From NCBI RefSeq assembly GCF_035046505.1, contig NC_089830.1:16978315-17042314 (forward strand): DNA of 64,000 bases. The letters are read 5' to 3'. The stretch is from Tiliqua scincoides. Taxonomy: Eukaryota; Chordata; Lepidosauria; Squamata; Scincidae. Position 1 is the first letter of the stretch; every line of letters starts with the position of its first letter. Position numbers and translations under genes: made by a program. Below the pieces are notes generated by a model, which saw only the letters and a program-made list of their open reading frames with translations, did no database searches and was not told the origin of the DNA. This document shows positions 52,346-64,000 of this stretch, in pieces.

Positions 52346-52558
52346 CAGCTCTTCCCAAACTTATCGCAATCTCAATGCCCTGTTGCAGTGGCGCCATCAC
52401 CCAGCTCACACAGTAGCTGCCACCTTGAATTTTGCGAGATCTCACATGATCTTGTACAATTGTAGGGTAAGAAGAGGCTGCCAGGGACATTCTATGGCAC
52501 CCCTGTGAGTTTACCACAGCACCTTTGAGTGTTGCAACACACATTTTGGGAAACACTG
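52346..52558. mobile_element. hAT MITE
   Basis: 213 bp. CAGCTCTTCCCAAACTTATC and CACATTTTGGGAAACACTG; CCTTAGGG (52338-52345) versus CCTAAGGG (52559-52566), one mismatch. Confidence 0.8.
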
Positions 52559-52794
52559 CCTAAGGGGTCTGAGCTGGCTGCTATAGCAGCTGAAGAAAAG
52601 TGTGACTGGGCTTCCCAGGTTTTAGTTGGCAGGCTGCAGAGGGGTGTCAGGGGCCAGTGGTATGTAGGGGATGGGATTGGGGCGGTGCATTCCCCCTCCA
52701 CTGTGCTCTGGGTGTTTTCTGGGCTCATTATGTGAATGCACACAGCACTCATCGCTAAAAGTGGAGAGCACCTTGAGTTGGGCCCACCTGCCCT

Positions 52795-53292
52795 CATAAG
52801 AACCTAAGAACAGCCCCACTGGATCAGGCCATAGGCCCATCTAGTCCAGCTTCCTGTATCTCACAGCGGCCCACCAAATGCCCCAGGGAGCACACCTGAT
52901 AACAAGAGACCTCCAAGGCTTCCTGGGAATTGTAGTTAAGAACATAAGAACAGCCCCACTGGATCAGGCCATAGGCCCATCTAGTCCAGCTTCCTGTATC
53001 TCACAGCAGCCCACCAAATGCCCCAGGGAGCACACCAGATAACAAGAGACCTCATCCTGGTGCCCTCCCTTGCATCTGGCATTCTGACATAACCCATTTC
53101 TAAAATCAGGAGGTTGCGCATACACATCATGGCTTGTACCCCGTAATGGATTTTTCCTCCAGAAACTTGTCCAATCCCTTTTTAAAGGTGTCCAGGCCAG
53201 ATGCCGTCACCACATCCTGTGGCAAGGAGTTCCACAGACCAACCACATGCTGAGTAAAGAAATATTTTCTCTTGTCTGTTCTAACTCTCCCA
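52795..53292 (-). mobile_element. CR1-like LINE 3' end, dimeric tail
   Basis: Two copies of the 3' tail joined by the ACTACAATTCCC spacer (RC at about 52926), both of type A, then the C-terminal coding end to about 53292. Confidence 0.85.
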
Positions 53293-53689
53293 AGTTAGAG
53301 TTAGAACAGTTCCCAACTTGAATTCTCCCTCCTTTGGGTTCAAATGGCTCTGAATTGGAAAGTCCAGTGCAGGATGAGGGCAATGGCGTGACATGGAGGG
53401 ATGATGTTTCCATGTCACTGTGTCACCTGGCCCTGCCAGCCAGGAGGCTCCTGTATGCCGCAGGACTGCTATTTGTTGAATGAAAACCTAGCAGCCTGGC
53501 CCCAGTTGGGTGCTTAACATCTGGTTTGACCCACAGTCTGTAACATTTCTAAGTGAAGCTGAAGGTGATGCTGTTTCCCCTTCATAGAGTGACATCTCAT
53601 GCTTTCCGTGGCAGTGGGTTCCAGGGGAATAACCTTGTTGCTCTCTTCCAGAAAACTCGTCTGCGAAAGAGTCCAACTGAAATCTTACA
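53293..53689. other. No recognised feature
   Basis: GGGAGAGTTAG/CTAACTCTCCC self-complementary joint at about 53280-53310, where the CR1 ends. Confidence 0.4.
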
Positions 53690-53915
53690 CACACTTTTCT
53701 GAAAGTAACTCAATGGGACTTACTCCTGAATAGACATGCATAGGCTAGGGCTGTAAGAAATTTATTCTATGTTTAAGGGCCAAGCTACAAGTGAGGCCAA
53801 ATGCATCAGTATAGACTTTATGGGTTCAGCAGTGCAGTCCTATGTGTGTATCAGAAGTCCTATTAAATTAAATGACACTTACTCCCTTGTAAGTGTGTAT
53901 CAGATTTCAACCTAC
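53690..53915. repeat. Two family P palindromic elements, diverged
   Basis: About 53690-53755 (AATGGGACTTACTCCTGAAT) and about 53830-53915 (CAGTCCTATGTGTGTATCAG, CTTACTCCCTTGTAAGTGTG). Confidence 0.55.
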
Positions 53916-53920
53916 ATTTA

Positions 53921-54225
53921 TTTGTCTTTATGTGCTATACAGGACTGTAACTCTGATCAGGACCTCAAGAGTAGGGCATTTAACTCTTTACCTCCTGCTG
54001 TTTTCGAGCTGAAAATTGCCTAACTGAAAAGATGGTTTAACCCTGCCAGGGCCATTTGTAGCAGTGTTGAAGTCAATTGTTAAATATTCTCTACTTCCAC
54101 ACTGTGGTCATGATCCAAATTGAAGCCCTACATGAATACTCTTCTTGAGTTAACTGATGTATTTCGTGTTCTGTGTGGTTTGGCTTGGATGCATCACACA
54201 GTTGTTGAGGTGTGTTTTCATCACA
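53921..54225. other. No recognised feature
   Basis: No exon or repeat recognised. Confidence 0.4.
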
Positions 54226-54580
54226 GGGCAGGAGGTCTGGTCTAGAGGGTAGAGCCTCCATTTGCCTGAAGATTAACATCCACAAGGTCGCCAGTTCGAG
54301 GCCACCGGCACCATGCGACCTTGAAGCAGCTGGCAAGCTGCAGCTGAGCTGTTCCATCTGCTCGGAGCGTGGGAGGATGGAGGCCAGAATGTTAAACCAG
54401 ATCGGAGTGTAACACCTTGAATGTAGTGGTTCTTGAAAGAGAGAACCTTCTTTCAATTTGTAAAAATCCATGCGTGGATTTAATAAGCCTGCCTGTGTAA
54501 ACCACCTTGAATAAAGTCTTGAATAAAGACCAAGAAAGGCGGTATATAAATACTGTATATTATTATTATTATTATTACTA
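54226..54580 (+). repeat. tRNA-derived SINE with L2-type tail
   Basis: A-box-like TCTAGAGGGTAGAGCC, B-box-like GGTCGCCAGTTCGAGGCCAC, body ATGCGACCTTGAAGCAGCTG, tail AAAGGCGGTATATAAATACT, and (ATT)n. Confidence 0.75.
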
Positions 54581-54589
54581 CTATCATCA

Positions 54590-54770
54590 TCACGCAGGTA
54601 AAAGTATTTTTATCTCAGTCATCCTTCCAACAGTCCTGCAGGGTAGGTCACTGCACTATTATGCCTTTATGATAGGATGATGAGGCCAAGGAGGAGTGGT
54701 TTGTGGAAGGCCGTGCAATCAATTTGTGGCACAACATGGATTTGAGGCAGGGACTTAAGACGGTTTCTTA
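54590..54770 (-). repeat. MIR-like SINE, diverged
   Basis: TCCTGCAGGGTAGGTCACTG and GATGATGAGGCCAAGGAGG in CORE-SINE-like order; weak. Confidence 0.35.
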
Positions 54771-54905
54771 AGGTCAAACCAGATATAAAATTTGTGCTTC
54801 AATTTTTTTCCCTTTCCTCATTGAAATGACAGTCATGGGGGTGGAATATGGTTTAGTACCACAGTGTACAGAGTGGAGACACTTATTGGTTTTGTTCCCT
54901 TACAG

Positions 54906-55268
54906 CAGTGGTTCTCACACATTTAGCACTGGGATCCAAGTTTTAGAATGAGAATCTATAAGGGCCCACCGGAAGCGATGTCATGATTGGAAGTGACATC
55001 ATCAAGCAGGAAAATTTTTAACAATCCTAGGCTGCAATCCTACCCACACATACCTAGGAGTAAGTCCCATTTACTATCATTGTTAAAAGAATATACATAG
55101 TAGCTTGTTAAAAATACAGGTCTGTCACATTTCCCCAAATGCAGTCACATACTATAGTAGCATCAAGTCTAATATATTAAAAATAAAATATTGAAATGAA
55201 TGGGGACACACATGAAATGGGCTCGCAACCCACCTGGTGGGTCCCGACCCACAGTTTGAGAAACACTG
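54906..55268. mobile_element. hAT-like element
   Basis: 363 bp. CAGTGGTTCTCACACATT and CACAGTTTGAGAAACACTG; CCTTACAG (54898-54905) versus CTTTACAG (55269-55276). Confidence 0.82.
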
Positions 55269-55273
55269 CTTTA

Positions 55274-55528
55274 CAGTATTAGTTCTCAAACTGGGTTTGG
55301 GACCCACCAGTGAATCATGACCCAGTTTTTTGTGGGTTGTGAAACTGATAAGGCAAATTAGGCTGAGTGCATCAAGGGTTAAATAACCTGCTATTAGGGG
55401 GGTGGTGTGACAGCACTGCTGCCCAATTACCATTATAGTCACAGAGGCTTCAGTGTCTGGTGAACTAAAACTAAAACTTTTTTTTTTTAGGTGGATGCCA
55501 GTGCTAAAAGGTTTGAGAATCACTGCTT
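55274..55528. mobile_element. hAT-like element, adjacent copy
   Basis: TTAGTTCTCAAACTGGGTTT and AAAAGGTTTGAGAATCACTG are inverted ends; duplication not clear. Confidence 0.55.
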
Positions 55529-55530
55529 TA

Positions 55531-56104
55531 TGCCATAGTCCAAATGAAGGCAGCTGTTTCAAATCTGCTATAAGCCCTGGGAAGAAGCTTCCTCTGGTAT
55601 TTGGAGAATAATAGCCTCTGTGCTACACTAGGGAGGGAAAGAGGATGAATGCGGAAGGAATTAAAAGTGATTTGTTAAAATGAACTTACTGTTTGTTGTG
55701 CATGCAACCTTGAATCAATGAACCAGGGGCTTTAGAGGGTTTGATCTTCCACATGTACCCTAACCACTGTTGGCCCATCTATGAGGCCACTTGATGGGGG
55801 TTGCATCAGTGGCAGATTGCAAGAGTTCTGAAGGGGTGGTGGATTTGGGGTGACTTTCACCCTGAGTCTGCCATCACTACCCTGTCTCTCCAACCTGCTG
55901 CTAATCCAAGCCATGAAGACCTGCTTCCCACTTGCTCGAGCAAGTAGCGGCTCATTCCCTTCCTTGCCTTCCGTTCTCCTTGTGAGCTGCCGTGAAACTC
56001 AGAAGAAACCCAGGGACAGTGCACTGGAATGAAACCAGGGGTCCCGCACTTCTGGGTTTCATGGCAGAGGAAAGGAGTGTTGGAGAATGAATGGCATCCC
56101 TGCC
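55531..56104. other. No gene; family G-like trace at about 55770-55860
   Basis: TGTTGGCCCATCTATGAGGC resembles a family G left end. Nothing else recognised. Confidence 0.4.
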
Positions 56105-56113
56105 ACTAATAAC

Positions 56114-56147
<34 letters not shown>

Positions 56148-56172
56148 TATTTTTATCCCGCCCTTCTCCCTA
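56105..56172 (-). mobile_element. L2-like LINE 3' terminus
   Basis: (AAT)n then ACTTTATTTTTATCCCGCCC TTCTCC, the complement of the 3' end at 4030-4080. Confidence 0.75.
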
Positions 56173-57292
56173 ACGGGACCCAGCTGCTCATGTTCTTGCT
56201 GCTTCTCTAATTTTGTCTTTGGGGTAGCGGTAGAGGAATGTTAGTGGAAAGAGCCGGATAATGACAGTAACTGTCTCCTGATGTTGATTCCTGTGATTCC
56301 TGGTGATGCTCATTGCCTCCACTGGGATGTTTCAAACCTCCTGAGAGCTCCGGTATATGCTCTGAAGTATTGTGTCACTAAAGCATTCCAAGGGCCAGTC
56401 CCAAATATTCTGTCCCACAGGACTGGGTGTGGTAGGGCTAGTCAGTTTCCGTGGCCTACCATAGTCTCAAAAGTAGAGCCGCATCTGAAAGAGATGCAGT
56501 GACACTACTGCTCCCCCTCTCCAAACTTGAAGTGATGGAGTAGCAGTTGGGTGTTTGTGTGTGGAGTCTTCCTGGGGCAGGGTACCTGTAATGAGGATTC
56601 TGAGAAGAGAGGTGCTAACCAAGTGCTCTTCCCAGGTGGGTACCGCAGGCAGCAGGCTCTTTTGGCAGTCTGCTCCCTCTGTGTGCAAAGTATCCTTTCT
56701 CCATAGAAGACACTCACAGTGAGTGAGCAGCAGCAGGTCAGGGGCAGTGTGGCTGGCTGAGTACAGGCATGGGGCTTCAGCAGGATTCCAACCAGGTCCC
56801 ACCTATAATGCTGCCCCTGCGCCCAGCCTCTGTTGCAGAATGGCAAAACATCAGATAAACCCAGAAGTGCAACGTCACCAGAATATTGAACCGGCTCCCA
56901 GAACTCTTTCCCAATTAGGTTAGATGCTCTGGGCAACAAGGGGGCAACTACGACTTCTGGTGTTGCTGAGTATCTCTGTTTTATAGATTGTTTTATGCTG
57001 CCATGTTCTCTTTGCGTTTTTATGTTTGCTTTTGTTGGTGTTTTTAGGGTTTGTTTTTAAATTATGACGTTGGCTGCCTCACTGTCTCCCTGATTGGAGG
57101 GGAAAGCACAGGATAACACTTATTTAAAATAAATATAATATTCCCCCCTTCCTTCCCAACTTTAGTATGAGGTTGCTTGTTCTGTTGACTGAACCTGAAT
57201 GCAACCTGAAAGACTGACTCACAGAGGTGTTTTATGGTGTATTGGAGCTGGATCCAAACCTTATATCACACTCCCTTCCTGCAAGATCCATC
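56173..57292. other. No recognised feature
   Basis: Some L2-tail-like sequence at about 56980-57130; no exon. Confidence 0.4.
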
Positions 57293-57300
57293 CCTTAGAA

Positions 57301-57745
57301 CAGGGGTGTCCAAAGTTTTTGGCAGGAGGGCCGGGGGGGGGGAATTAATTTACATTTAAAATTTGAATAAATTTACATAAGTTTACATACATGAATATAT
57401 TAAAGATGAACTTATATGAAGGAATGAAGGTGTTGCAATAGCTCATGGCCTATAAAAGGCCTTGCTCAAAGCAAGGCCAGCCTTTCTTTTGCTGCCACTA
57501 CTGCATCACACACATGAAACAACAAGAAGTGGAGGGAGCCCTCATCCCACAGCTCATGTGAGAGGTCAAACAGTCACCCTCATGCTGAGAGCAGTTGTGT
57601 CGGGCCAGTGTGGGCTCCAACAAATCTCCAGAAGCTCATTGGAGACTGCGGGCTCCCTGAGGGCCACATTGAGAGGCCTTGAGGGCCACATTGAGAGGCC
57701 TTGAGGGCCACAAGCGGCCCCAGGGCCGGGGTTTAGGCACCCCCA
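57301..57745 (+). mobile_element. Non-autonomous hAT family H1 with perfect TSD
   Basis: 445 bp. CAGGGGTGTCCAAAGTTTTT to GGTTTAGGCACCCCCA; CCTTAGAA at 57293-57300 and 57746-57753. A GAGAGGCCTTGAGGGCCACA unit is tandemly duplicated near its right end. Confidence 0.9.
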
Positions 57746-57753
57746 CCTTAGAA

Positions 57754-58128
57754 AATACATGGTGGTTGTAGAAAGGACTTGTGCATTTCTTCATTGCTGG
57801 CCTGGTGAGACAACATTGGATCTACTTTGAAGCTGAGTAATTATAATGAGGGTTGTTTTGTTCTGTTTTGTTTTGATTGACTGCATTCCAGAATGGCCGT
57901 TTGAATTAGACTGGCTTTGTTCTGGCTGGGAGTGTGCCTGTACGTCATTGGTTACTAATCTCTGCCTGCTGGAGCTGGGACAAGATGGATTTTAATCTAT
58001 GAGGTTAACCAAGTGGAGTAGGATAGTCTCTGGCATGGTGGTCAAGCCTGTGTGCTTTCAATTTGCACCAAACTTTTCTCTCTGCTTTCCCCTCTCAATT
58101 GTTAGGCGTCCGACAACCAAGTTCAGTG
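57754..58128. other. No recognised feature
   Basis: No exon or repeat recognised. Confidence 0.4.
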
Positions 58129-58395
58129 GCATCACTAGGGAGGTATGGGTCACACCAGGTGACACGCACAGGGGGGGTGACACCACTACTGGCCAAACAT
58201 TTTAAAATCTTGGTATTTTCAAATAATCCCATCATATTTTATATCATTTGATGTGTGATTTCATGCAGAATGCAATGAAACAAACCACGTTGAAATATCT
58301 GTATTCTAGCAAAGGGTATAGCCAAAAACCAGCAGGGGTGGGGCAATGGTGCTTCACCATGTCCACCATCTGGGGCATTGCCCCACTGCATGGGA
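58129..58395. mobile_element. hAT family H2 fragment
   Basis: Left end TCAGTGGCATCACTAGGGAG, GGTGACACGCACAGGG, TTTCATGCAGAATGCAATGA. The right terminus is missing. Confidence 0.65.
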
Positions 58396-58449
58396 GGAGA
58401 TTCATCATGGAGATTACGTGCTAGCCTTCTACACCGGGTGCTACAAACC

Positions 58450-58690
58450 CACTGACCAAGTTTATTTTATTATAGCTTATTTTTTTGCATTTTTATACTG
58501 CCCCTCCTCCAAGGAGCTCTGGGTGGTGCACATGGTTTTCCCCCCTTTTGTCCTCACAACAACCCTGTAAGGTAGGTGAGACTGAAAGATAGTGATTGAC
58601 CAAGATTCACCCAAGAAGCATTGTGGCTGAGCAGAGTTCTGAACCTGGATCCAGATCCTCTCAACACCAGAACTACTACACCATCCTGGA
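58450..58690 (-). repeat. MIR-like CORE-SINE
   Basis: Minus strand head GGATGGTGTAGTAGTTCTGG, AACCTGGATCC-region, and tail CACCACCCAGAGCTCCTTGG. Confidence 0.78.
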
Positions 58691-58710
58691 AAAACAACGA
58701 TGGTAACTGC

Positions 58711-60442
58711 AGATCAGAACAATAAAACCAGAAAAATGGTTGCAACCACAGCAAAGGGAGTAATAAATAAACAGAATGAAAGTCAATTCAAAATCCCAGG
58801 TTTTCTAGAGGATTCTGGAGGCCACTGGTTTGGGTGGAAAAGTGCTTCCTCATCTGTGCCCGCAGCGCTGCCAGGATGACATCTGAAAAGAGCCACTTGG
58901 GAAAGAGGCCAGCCAGACACAGCAATTATCTAGGAAATTAGTTATGACCGACAGCCAAGGCACAAGTGGTGTGATGCAGGATGGTGGACATTTATGGACT
59001 CTTTCCATAAACACCAAGTGTAATAGATTCAATGGTAAAATAGCAATGATGATGTGGCTTATTTTTATGGGTGGTGGCTGGTCTTGGGCAAATGGCAGAG
59101 CTCTGTTGAATGCTTATTGGTTTATATCTATTTGATTCCAATGGTGTGGGCACCACTACTGAAGCTGTAAGGCCTTAGTTGAGTTTGACAGCCCCAAGGC
59201 AGTCAAATAGCCACTAACAAATTAAGTTAGAGATCAAAAATCTCTTCTGGAAACTGGAACCTCAAACCTTAAACCTCATCTAGTACGGTGAGGGCGTATC
59301 TCATTGGGTTTGCAGGATCTACTTAGTTTTTTCTCGAACCCCAAGGTCCACCAACCAGAGCCAGGTACAAAATAGTGAATTGGGGTGGGGCAGGTGTAGA
59401 GTTAAGGAACAGGGTGCTTTTGAGCACATGTTTGGCCTACGAAGCTTGTGTTTAGTACAAGCACTGAGCTTGCAATTCTTTCATGCAATTCTTTCGTCGT
59501 CGTCGTCCCCCAACTTTTTGTTCCTATTTCAGCAGGTGTTTTTTTTTACTGGGATACAGGGGGGACGAAGAAAGACTTTTCTGCTAAAATGCTTCCTAGT
59601 ATACTGAAGATCACCCAAGCAGAGCTTCCTTCTGACTACTGACACACCTTGTCATAAGTCACAATCATGTACCGAATCCTTCCCCACTGGGTGGAATCTT
59701 GCTGTGCCTATTCTGCATGGTAAATATACTGTTTGAATGGAACCTCCTGCTTGTGGCTTAAGTGTAAGAGTTCCCTGGGGAGCTATAGTTCAGGGCAGCT
59801 AGGGATATCCAGTGGAGACATTTGTCTGTGACATCTCCATGTTCTGCAGTGAATCTCTGGGTGAAGTCAGCTGTTCATGTCAGAACAGCTGGAAAATTTT
59901 TCTGATTTAAATGGAAGTTGGCAACCTTGGCAAGCTAGTGGGCAAAACTGGCGCTGGGCAGGATGTGTAAAATTCATGGAAAAACCTGCTAATCTGGGTC
60001 ATATGGCACTCTTCCCTTGACCCACCCCAAACACCTGCTCCACAAGAAGGAGCTTGCCTCAAGCTAGGAATGGTTGCTTGCTTTGAAAGGAACAGCTCTC
60101 CTCAAGCCGGAAATGACTGACTGTGTGGGCTTTCCTCGCTCCAGAATAAATAATCTCAAATGGCTCGGCAAAAAGATTCAGGCAAACGGAGTAGTCGAAA
60201 TGGAGGTGCAGCTTCTTCTTCCTCCCCAGCCCCCTCCCGGCTCCAAGCAATACTAGTGGGGCAGGCCACTCATGTGTACTCATGAGTCATTCTAACCCAT
60301 TGAGAGTGAAGCCCAGATCTCTTCAGGATTTCTTTAGTCCAACCTCTCAAGACATAAATCGTTGGTTATTATGGGCTTCGAGGGTTTGCAGCCAGAGTTA
60401 TTCGTGTTCTTGGTCTGAGTGTCAATTAGGGCCACACTAGAA
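58711..60442. other. No recognised feature
   Basis: 1.7 kb without an exon or repeat I can name; a (TCG)n-like CGTCGTCGTCGTC at about 59492. Confidence 0.45.
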
Positions 60443-60918
60443 TCCCTAGCATGTATGCACTGCTGAAACAGAGACGCCTGCGTTGGCTCGATCATGTCGT
60501 GAGAATGGATGGTGGCTGGATCCCAAAGGATCTCCTCTATGGAGAACTCATGCAAGGAAAGCGCCCTACAGGTAGACCACAGCTGCGATACAAGGACATC
60601 TGCAAGAGGGATCCGAAGGCCTTAGGAGTGGACCTCAACAAGTGGGAAACCCTGGCCTCTGAGCGGCCCGCTTGGAGGCAGGCTGTGCAGCATGGCCTTT
60701 CCCAGTTTGAAGAGACACTTGGCCAACAGTCTGAGGCTAAGAGGCAAAGAAGGAAGGCCCATAGCCAGGGAGACAGGCCAGGGACAGACTGCACTTGCTC
60801 CCGGTGTGGAAGGGATTGTCACTCCGGAATTGGCCTTTTCAGCCACACTAGATGCTGTGCCAGCACCACCTTTCAGAGCGCGATACCAGAGTCTTTCGAG
60901 ACTGAAGGTTGCCAGTAC
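60443..60918 (+). mobile_element. LINE 3' end with open C-terminal coding region
   Basis: 60451-60921 encodes ALLKQRRLRWLDHVVRMDGG, GRPQLRYKDICKRDPKALG, CTCSRCGRDCHSGIGLFSHT, and ends in the tail AGTCTTTCGAGACTGAAGGT TGCCAG. Same family as 28223-29765. Confidence 0.9.
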
Positions 60919-61261
60919 TGATACTGAGATGCAACATGAGAAGTAGGAAATGGGAATCTGCTGCATTTTCTTTTTAAACATAGGAATTGGTTTTCTTCTT
61001 GGTCTGACTCAGCACTGAATATTGACAATGATGATGGTAGCTGCTGCTGAGGGTTCTAGACAAGGGGTCATCCCACCCTATCTAGTGATGCCAAAGATTG
61101 TGTCTGGGTCCATCTGCATGCAAAATCCCACAACCCAGCCCCCTTTTTACTTTGACATAACTGCATGCATAACTTTGACAAACTTGTCTAGTTTGGTCAA
61201 GGAATCTGTGTTGGAGGAGGGGGCTTCTAACTTTTTTTGACTTATGTACTGCTGTGCATTG
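60919..61261. other. No recognised feature
   Basis: No exon or repeat recognised. Confidence 0.4.
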
Positions 61262-61320
61262 GGGAAGAGACTGTAGCTCAGTGGTAGAGCACATGTTTCA
61301 TGCGCAGAAGTGCTAGGCTT
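61262..61320 (+). repeat. tRNA-derived SINE head
   Basis: GACTGTAGCTCAGTGGTAGA GCACATGTTTCATGCGCAGA, then it decays; tRNA-Ala-like A box, no intact B box. Confidence 0.6.
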
Positions 61321-62700
61321 TTTCTCCTGGGGCAAAAAAGAAATTCCGCCTGTAACCTTCTTCTGCAAGGCAGGGTTGACAAGGCTGAGCTAAGGAGAAC
61401 AAGGTTCCGATTTGGCGTGAAGCAGCTTTCTCTGTTCCCCAACCTAAATCTCTCTCCAAGTTGCTGTTAAGTTTTGTGATATGTGTGTGTACCTCACTTC
61501 TGGACCCCCTCAACAATAGCAGCCCATGTACTGCCTGAATCCCCCCACAGAATGTCCTTCCCTGTGGATGAGGGGAGGAGCAAGCAAGCAGACGGGGCAG
61601 AGGAGTATGCAGGCACGCCCCCCCCCCACTACCCTTCTCTTTACTCAAGAAAAGGTGAAGGGGCAGTTTGCAGCCTCCCTCCTTCATGTCACTTCTGTTT
61701 CCAGTGAACCTGTTTTCATTGGAAATGGAAGTAGCACGGAGCAGAGAGGCTGAGTCCTGGACTCCTGGAGAGGAAGGGAAGGGGGCAGGATCCAAACTGC
61801 CTCTCCCTTCCTCCAGTGTGGCACAGCACTTTGTAAAAGGATTGGAGCAGCAGGCTGGAGAGGGTGGCAGGCAGACAGGCTGGGGGTCCAGGCGTTTGCC
61901 ACCCCTCCAGCTGTGCCATTCCCACATGCCCGGTTTCAGGTTGCTTCATGGAAGGGCTGGCCCTGCCCTCGAGGCTGCCTTAGTGTCTCTTAAGAAATCA
62001 GATGTGGAAGATCCTACTTGCAAATCTCCTGCAGCCTGCTTAATTGATCCCTTAGGGCTGGTCTGCACATTCCTGTCTTCATGGAGAGTCTGCAGGGCAA
62101 GACGATCTTCTCAGTGTTGTTTCCCGGAGGTACAAACCACTTGCTGTGCAGAGAAAATGTAGGCACTGTGTACTCTCCTGTTGTTGTAAAACTGTGCCCT
62201 TGTGTTGCCTGCCTGTATTTAAACTTGGATGCCATTGTGGGGATGATGCTTCCAGAATGGCAGATGGTGGTCAAGTCCTGGAGCTGGCCTGCGTTCAAGC
62301 TTATGCTTGATTGGCTGCCAGAGATGGCAGTCTGTTTCCTCCATTGATCTTCTGGTGGAGTCGCAACCTGATCCTCTGCTGGTGCAGGTTCAGTGCCTGA
62401 CTTGCAATTCCGGAAGTCAAGGGGCTGTCTAGAAGTCACAAATCTAGACATCTGGTCATCTAGATGATGTAGACATCTTTCCCCTACAGATCCCATTTTG
62501 TTATGCCTGGAGGCCGCACACAAATAAAGAAGCCAGAAAGACCTGCCCCTGCCCCAAACCATTCTAGCAGTGCATGATGCTTCTCTGTGATAAGGAAAAA
62601 AAGATGGATATCTATTCCTTTTATTGCATGATCATGAATCTCATGGACTATGCCAGTGAATGGAAGCTCTGTAGTCTGTATAAGGCAGGGATCTGGTGTC
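61321..62700. other. No recognised feature
   Basis: Long overlapping open frames on both strands (for example 61313-61927 - and 62014-62562 -) show no known domain and no codon signature. Confidence 0.45.
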
Positions 62701-62708
62701 TTATATTA

Positions 62709-63012
62709 CAGGGGTGGCCAACTTTCTTAATGTAAGAGCTACGTATGATAAACTTTAGGTGTTTGAGATGCTTGAGAGCTGCAATATTTAAGAAACATTC
62801 TTCAATATATTTACTGTTAACATTAAACTTAAGTTTTAATCCAGTGGACTCTCAGTTTACACCCGGCAAAGAATTTTTTTTCAAACTTTATAATTATTTA
62901 CCTTTCATGTTAATTATGCTGCTAAAAGGTGTTCAACCAACATATTTCTGCAAGCTGCACATCACTGGTCAAAGAGCTGCATGTGGCTCGTGGGCGCAGA
63001 TGACCACCCCTA
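62709..63012. mobile_element. hAT-like element
   Basis: CAGGGGTGGCCAACTTTCTT and GGCGCAGATGACCACCCCTA inverted ends; TTATATTA versus TTCTTTTA flanks, two mismatches. Confidence 0.6.
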
Positions 63013-63020
63013 TTCTTTTA

Positions 63021-63664
63021 GGAGGGCTTCAAAGGAAATTAAACAAAACTAACAGAGGAGATCAATAAATGGCTAATAGCCATCCTGGCAGGGCATCTCT
63101 GCTCTTGCTGAGGAGGAGTGACAGCAGCAAAGATCTATTGTCTTTCTGTTCTGCTTGTGGCATCTGGTGGGCTACTGCCAGAGGCCAGCCTGGAACTGGC
63201 TGGATCTTTGCTGCCATCAGGACTCTACTTTCATTCTTTGAGTCAAGAGTTTCTTCTGCTGCTCCATTGCACTTTCAGGGACCCAGAGTCGCTGCTGATG
63301 CAAGAGAGCTAGGACCAGGCAGGGGGGCTCAAATGACAGCAGCCCGGAGAGAGAGCCTGGTTGTAGATCACTCTGCCTGATATAACTGCTCCATCAATGA
63401 AAGGAACGTGTGTTTCTGAAGGGATAGGCTGGAGCGGCACAGACAGGTTGTCTTGGGGGTTAAGTAAAGAGACCAGGAGATTTCCTAGGTATAAGATTTG
63501 AGCCTCCAGGCTAGATTACTGATGTGTGTGTGTGTGTGTGTGTGTGTATAGAATATTCATATAATGCAAATAACCACTAACTAGATTATTCATGTGGGGA
63601 GAAGGCAGGGCTAATGTTATCATTAGGCCAACTAGGTGTGTAGATTAGGCCTAGGGTGTAGATT
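63021..63664. other. No gene; (GT)n microsatellite at 63521-63548
   Basis: Nothing else recognised. Confidence 0.45.
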
Positions 63665-63975
63665 AGGGCCAGCTTTAAGCCAATTGGGACAATTGCTTTC
63701 AGTTGAGCTCTATGCTTTAAGGAGACCCCACATGATAGTAATCTACTGTAGTATGCATTTTTTTTAAATGAAGAGGTGCTTAGATTCATTTGGTCCATTA
63801 ACTCACATGCACTTTTTTAAGTGCACGTTTTGATTGCTTTCCATTCTACCTTAGAAATATGAAGTCTATAATAAATTTTATTTTATATCTCTACAGACTT
63901 TGACTGTGAACCTGGGCACCCTCAAAATATTTTTCCAGTTAGGCCCTGCAGGTCTTAAGGCTGGCCCTGATGCAG
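63665..63975. mobile_element. TIR element (GGGCCAGC family)
   Basis: AGGGCCAGCTTTAAG and CTTAAGGCTGGCCCT are near-exact inverted ends, about 310 bp. Confidence 0.65.
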
Positions 63976-64000
63976 ATCTCGAACGGGTGCAGTACTGACC

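Noticed and set aside
61262-61335. A tRNA-Ala gene
   Set aside because: Only the A-box half is tRNA-like; the B box and acceptor pairing are absent. It is a SINE head.
61313-62562. Long frames of 182 and 204 aa on the - strand
   Set aside because: No recognisable domain, overlapping frames on the other strand, no splice or promoter context.
1-64000. Endogenous retrovirus or other virus-like copies
   Set aside because: I looked for LTR pairs, gag/pol/env-like frames and capsid-like proteins and recognised none; the RT sequences belong to non-LTR LINEs.

Overview
This is a vertebrate nuclear window, most likely from a squamate or other lepidosaur reptile. The basis is repeat content: CR1-like and L2-like LINEs with recognisable reverse transcriptase (RT) C-termini, a 5S rRNA-derived SINE that shares its tail with a LINE in the same window, MIR-like CORE-SINEs, tRNA-derived SINEs, and a very high density of hAT and PIF/Harbinger-like non-autonomous DNA elements. 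The species cannot be fixed from this alone. I saw no LTR retrovirus copy, no CRISPR array and no prokaryotic features. Most long open frames are repeat or chance frames.

One complete protein-coding gene is visible: a five-exon CCN-family matricellular gene on the + strand (coding 8085-8150, 13973-14186, 14977-15228, 16600-16829, 17715-18026). All splice sites are GT/AG, the phases are consistent (0,1,1,0) and the product is 357 aa. It has a signal peptide, IGFBP, VWC, TSP1 and cystine-knot (CT) modules with the full 38 cysteines. The TSP1 sequence is closest to CCN2. However, the divergence from the very conserved amniote CCN2, the large first intron and the sequence around the signal-peptide junction favour a CCN5 (WISP2) orthologue that keeps the CT domain absent from mammalian CCN5. 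Four TEAD-type GGAATG/CATTCC motifs lie at 7611-7849 just upstream, as expected of a YAP/TAZ-responsive CCN promoter.

A second probable promoter lies at about 49760-50281: three perfect TGACGTCA sites in 275 bp, a CCAAT box, and CpG-rich sequence ending in a consensus splice donor (CAG|GTAAGT). It looks like the promoter and non-coding first exon of a + strand gene whose coding exons lie beyond the window or were not recognised.

The rest is a layered repeat landscape. 1-7600: TIR elements, a CORE-SINE split by a hAT, an L2 3' end, a 5S SINE with a 16-bp target duplication, CR1 fragments and a mariner-like MITE. 8151-18000 (introns): a trimeric 5S SINE, a hAT, a CR1 3'-end multimer and LINE fragments. 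18000-27500: hATs and a CR1 with an inverted 5' segment. 27600-31420: a hAT transposon carrying parts of a BED-finger transposase, itself interrupted by a LINE with a nearly open RT frame. 31500-34300: two hATs with perfect 8-bp target duplications. 36900-49500: Harbinger-like MITEs, several nested in older TIR elements, a perfect 62-bp-arm palindrome, and a second CR1 3'-end multimer on the - strand. 51600-64000: further hATs, CR1, SINEs and large stretches without recognisable content.
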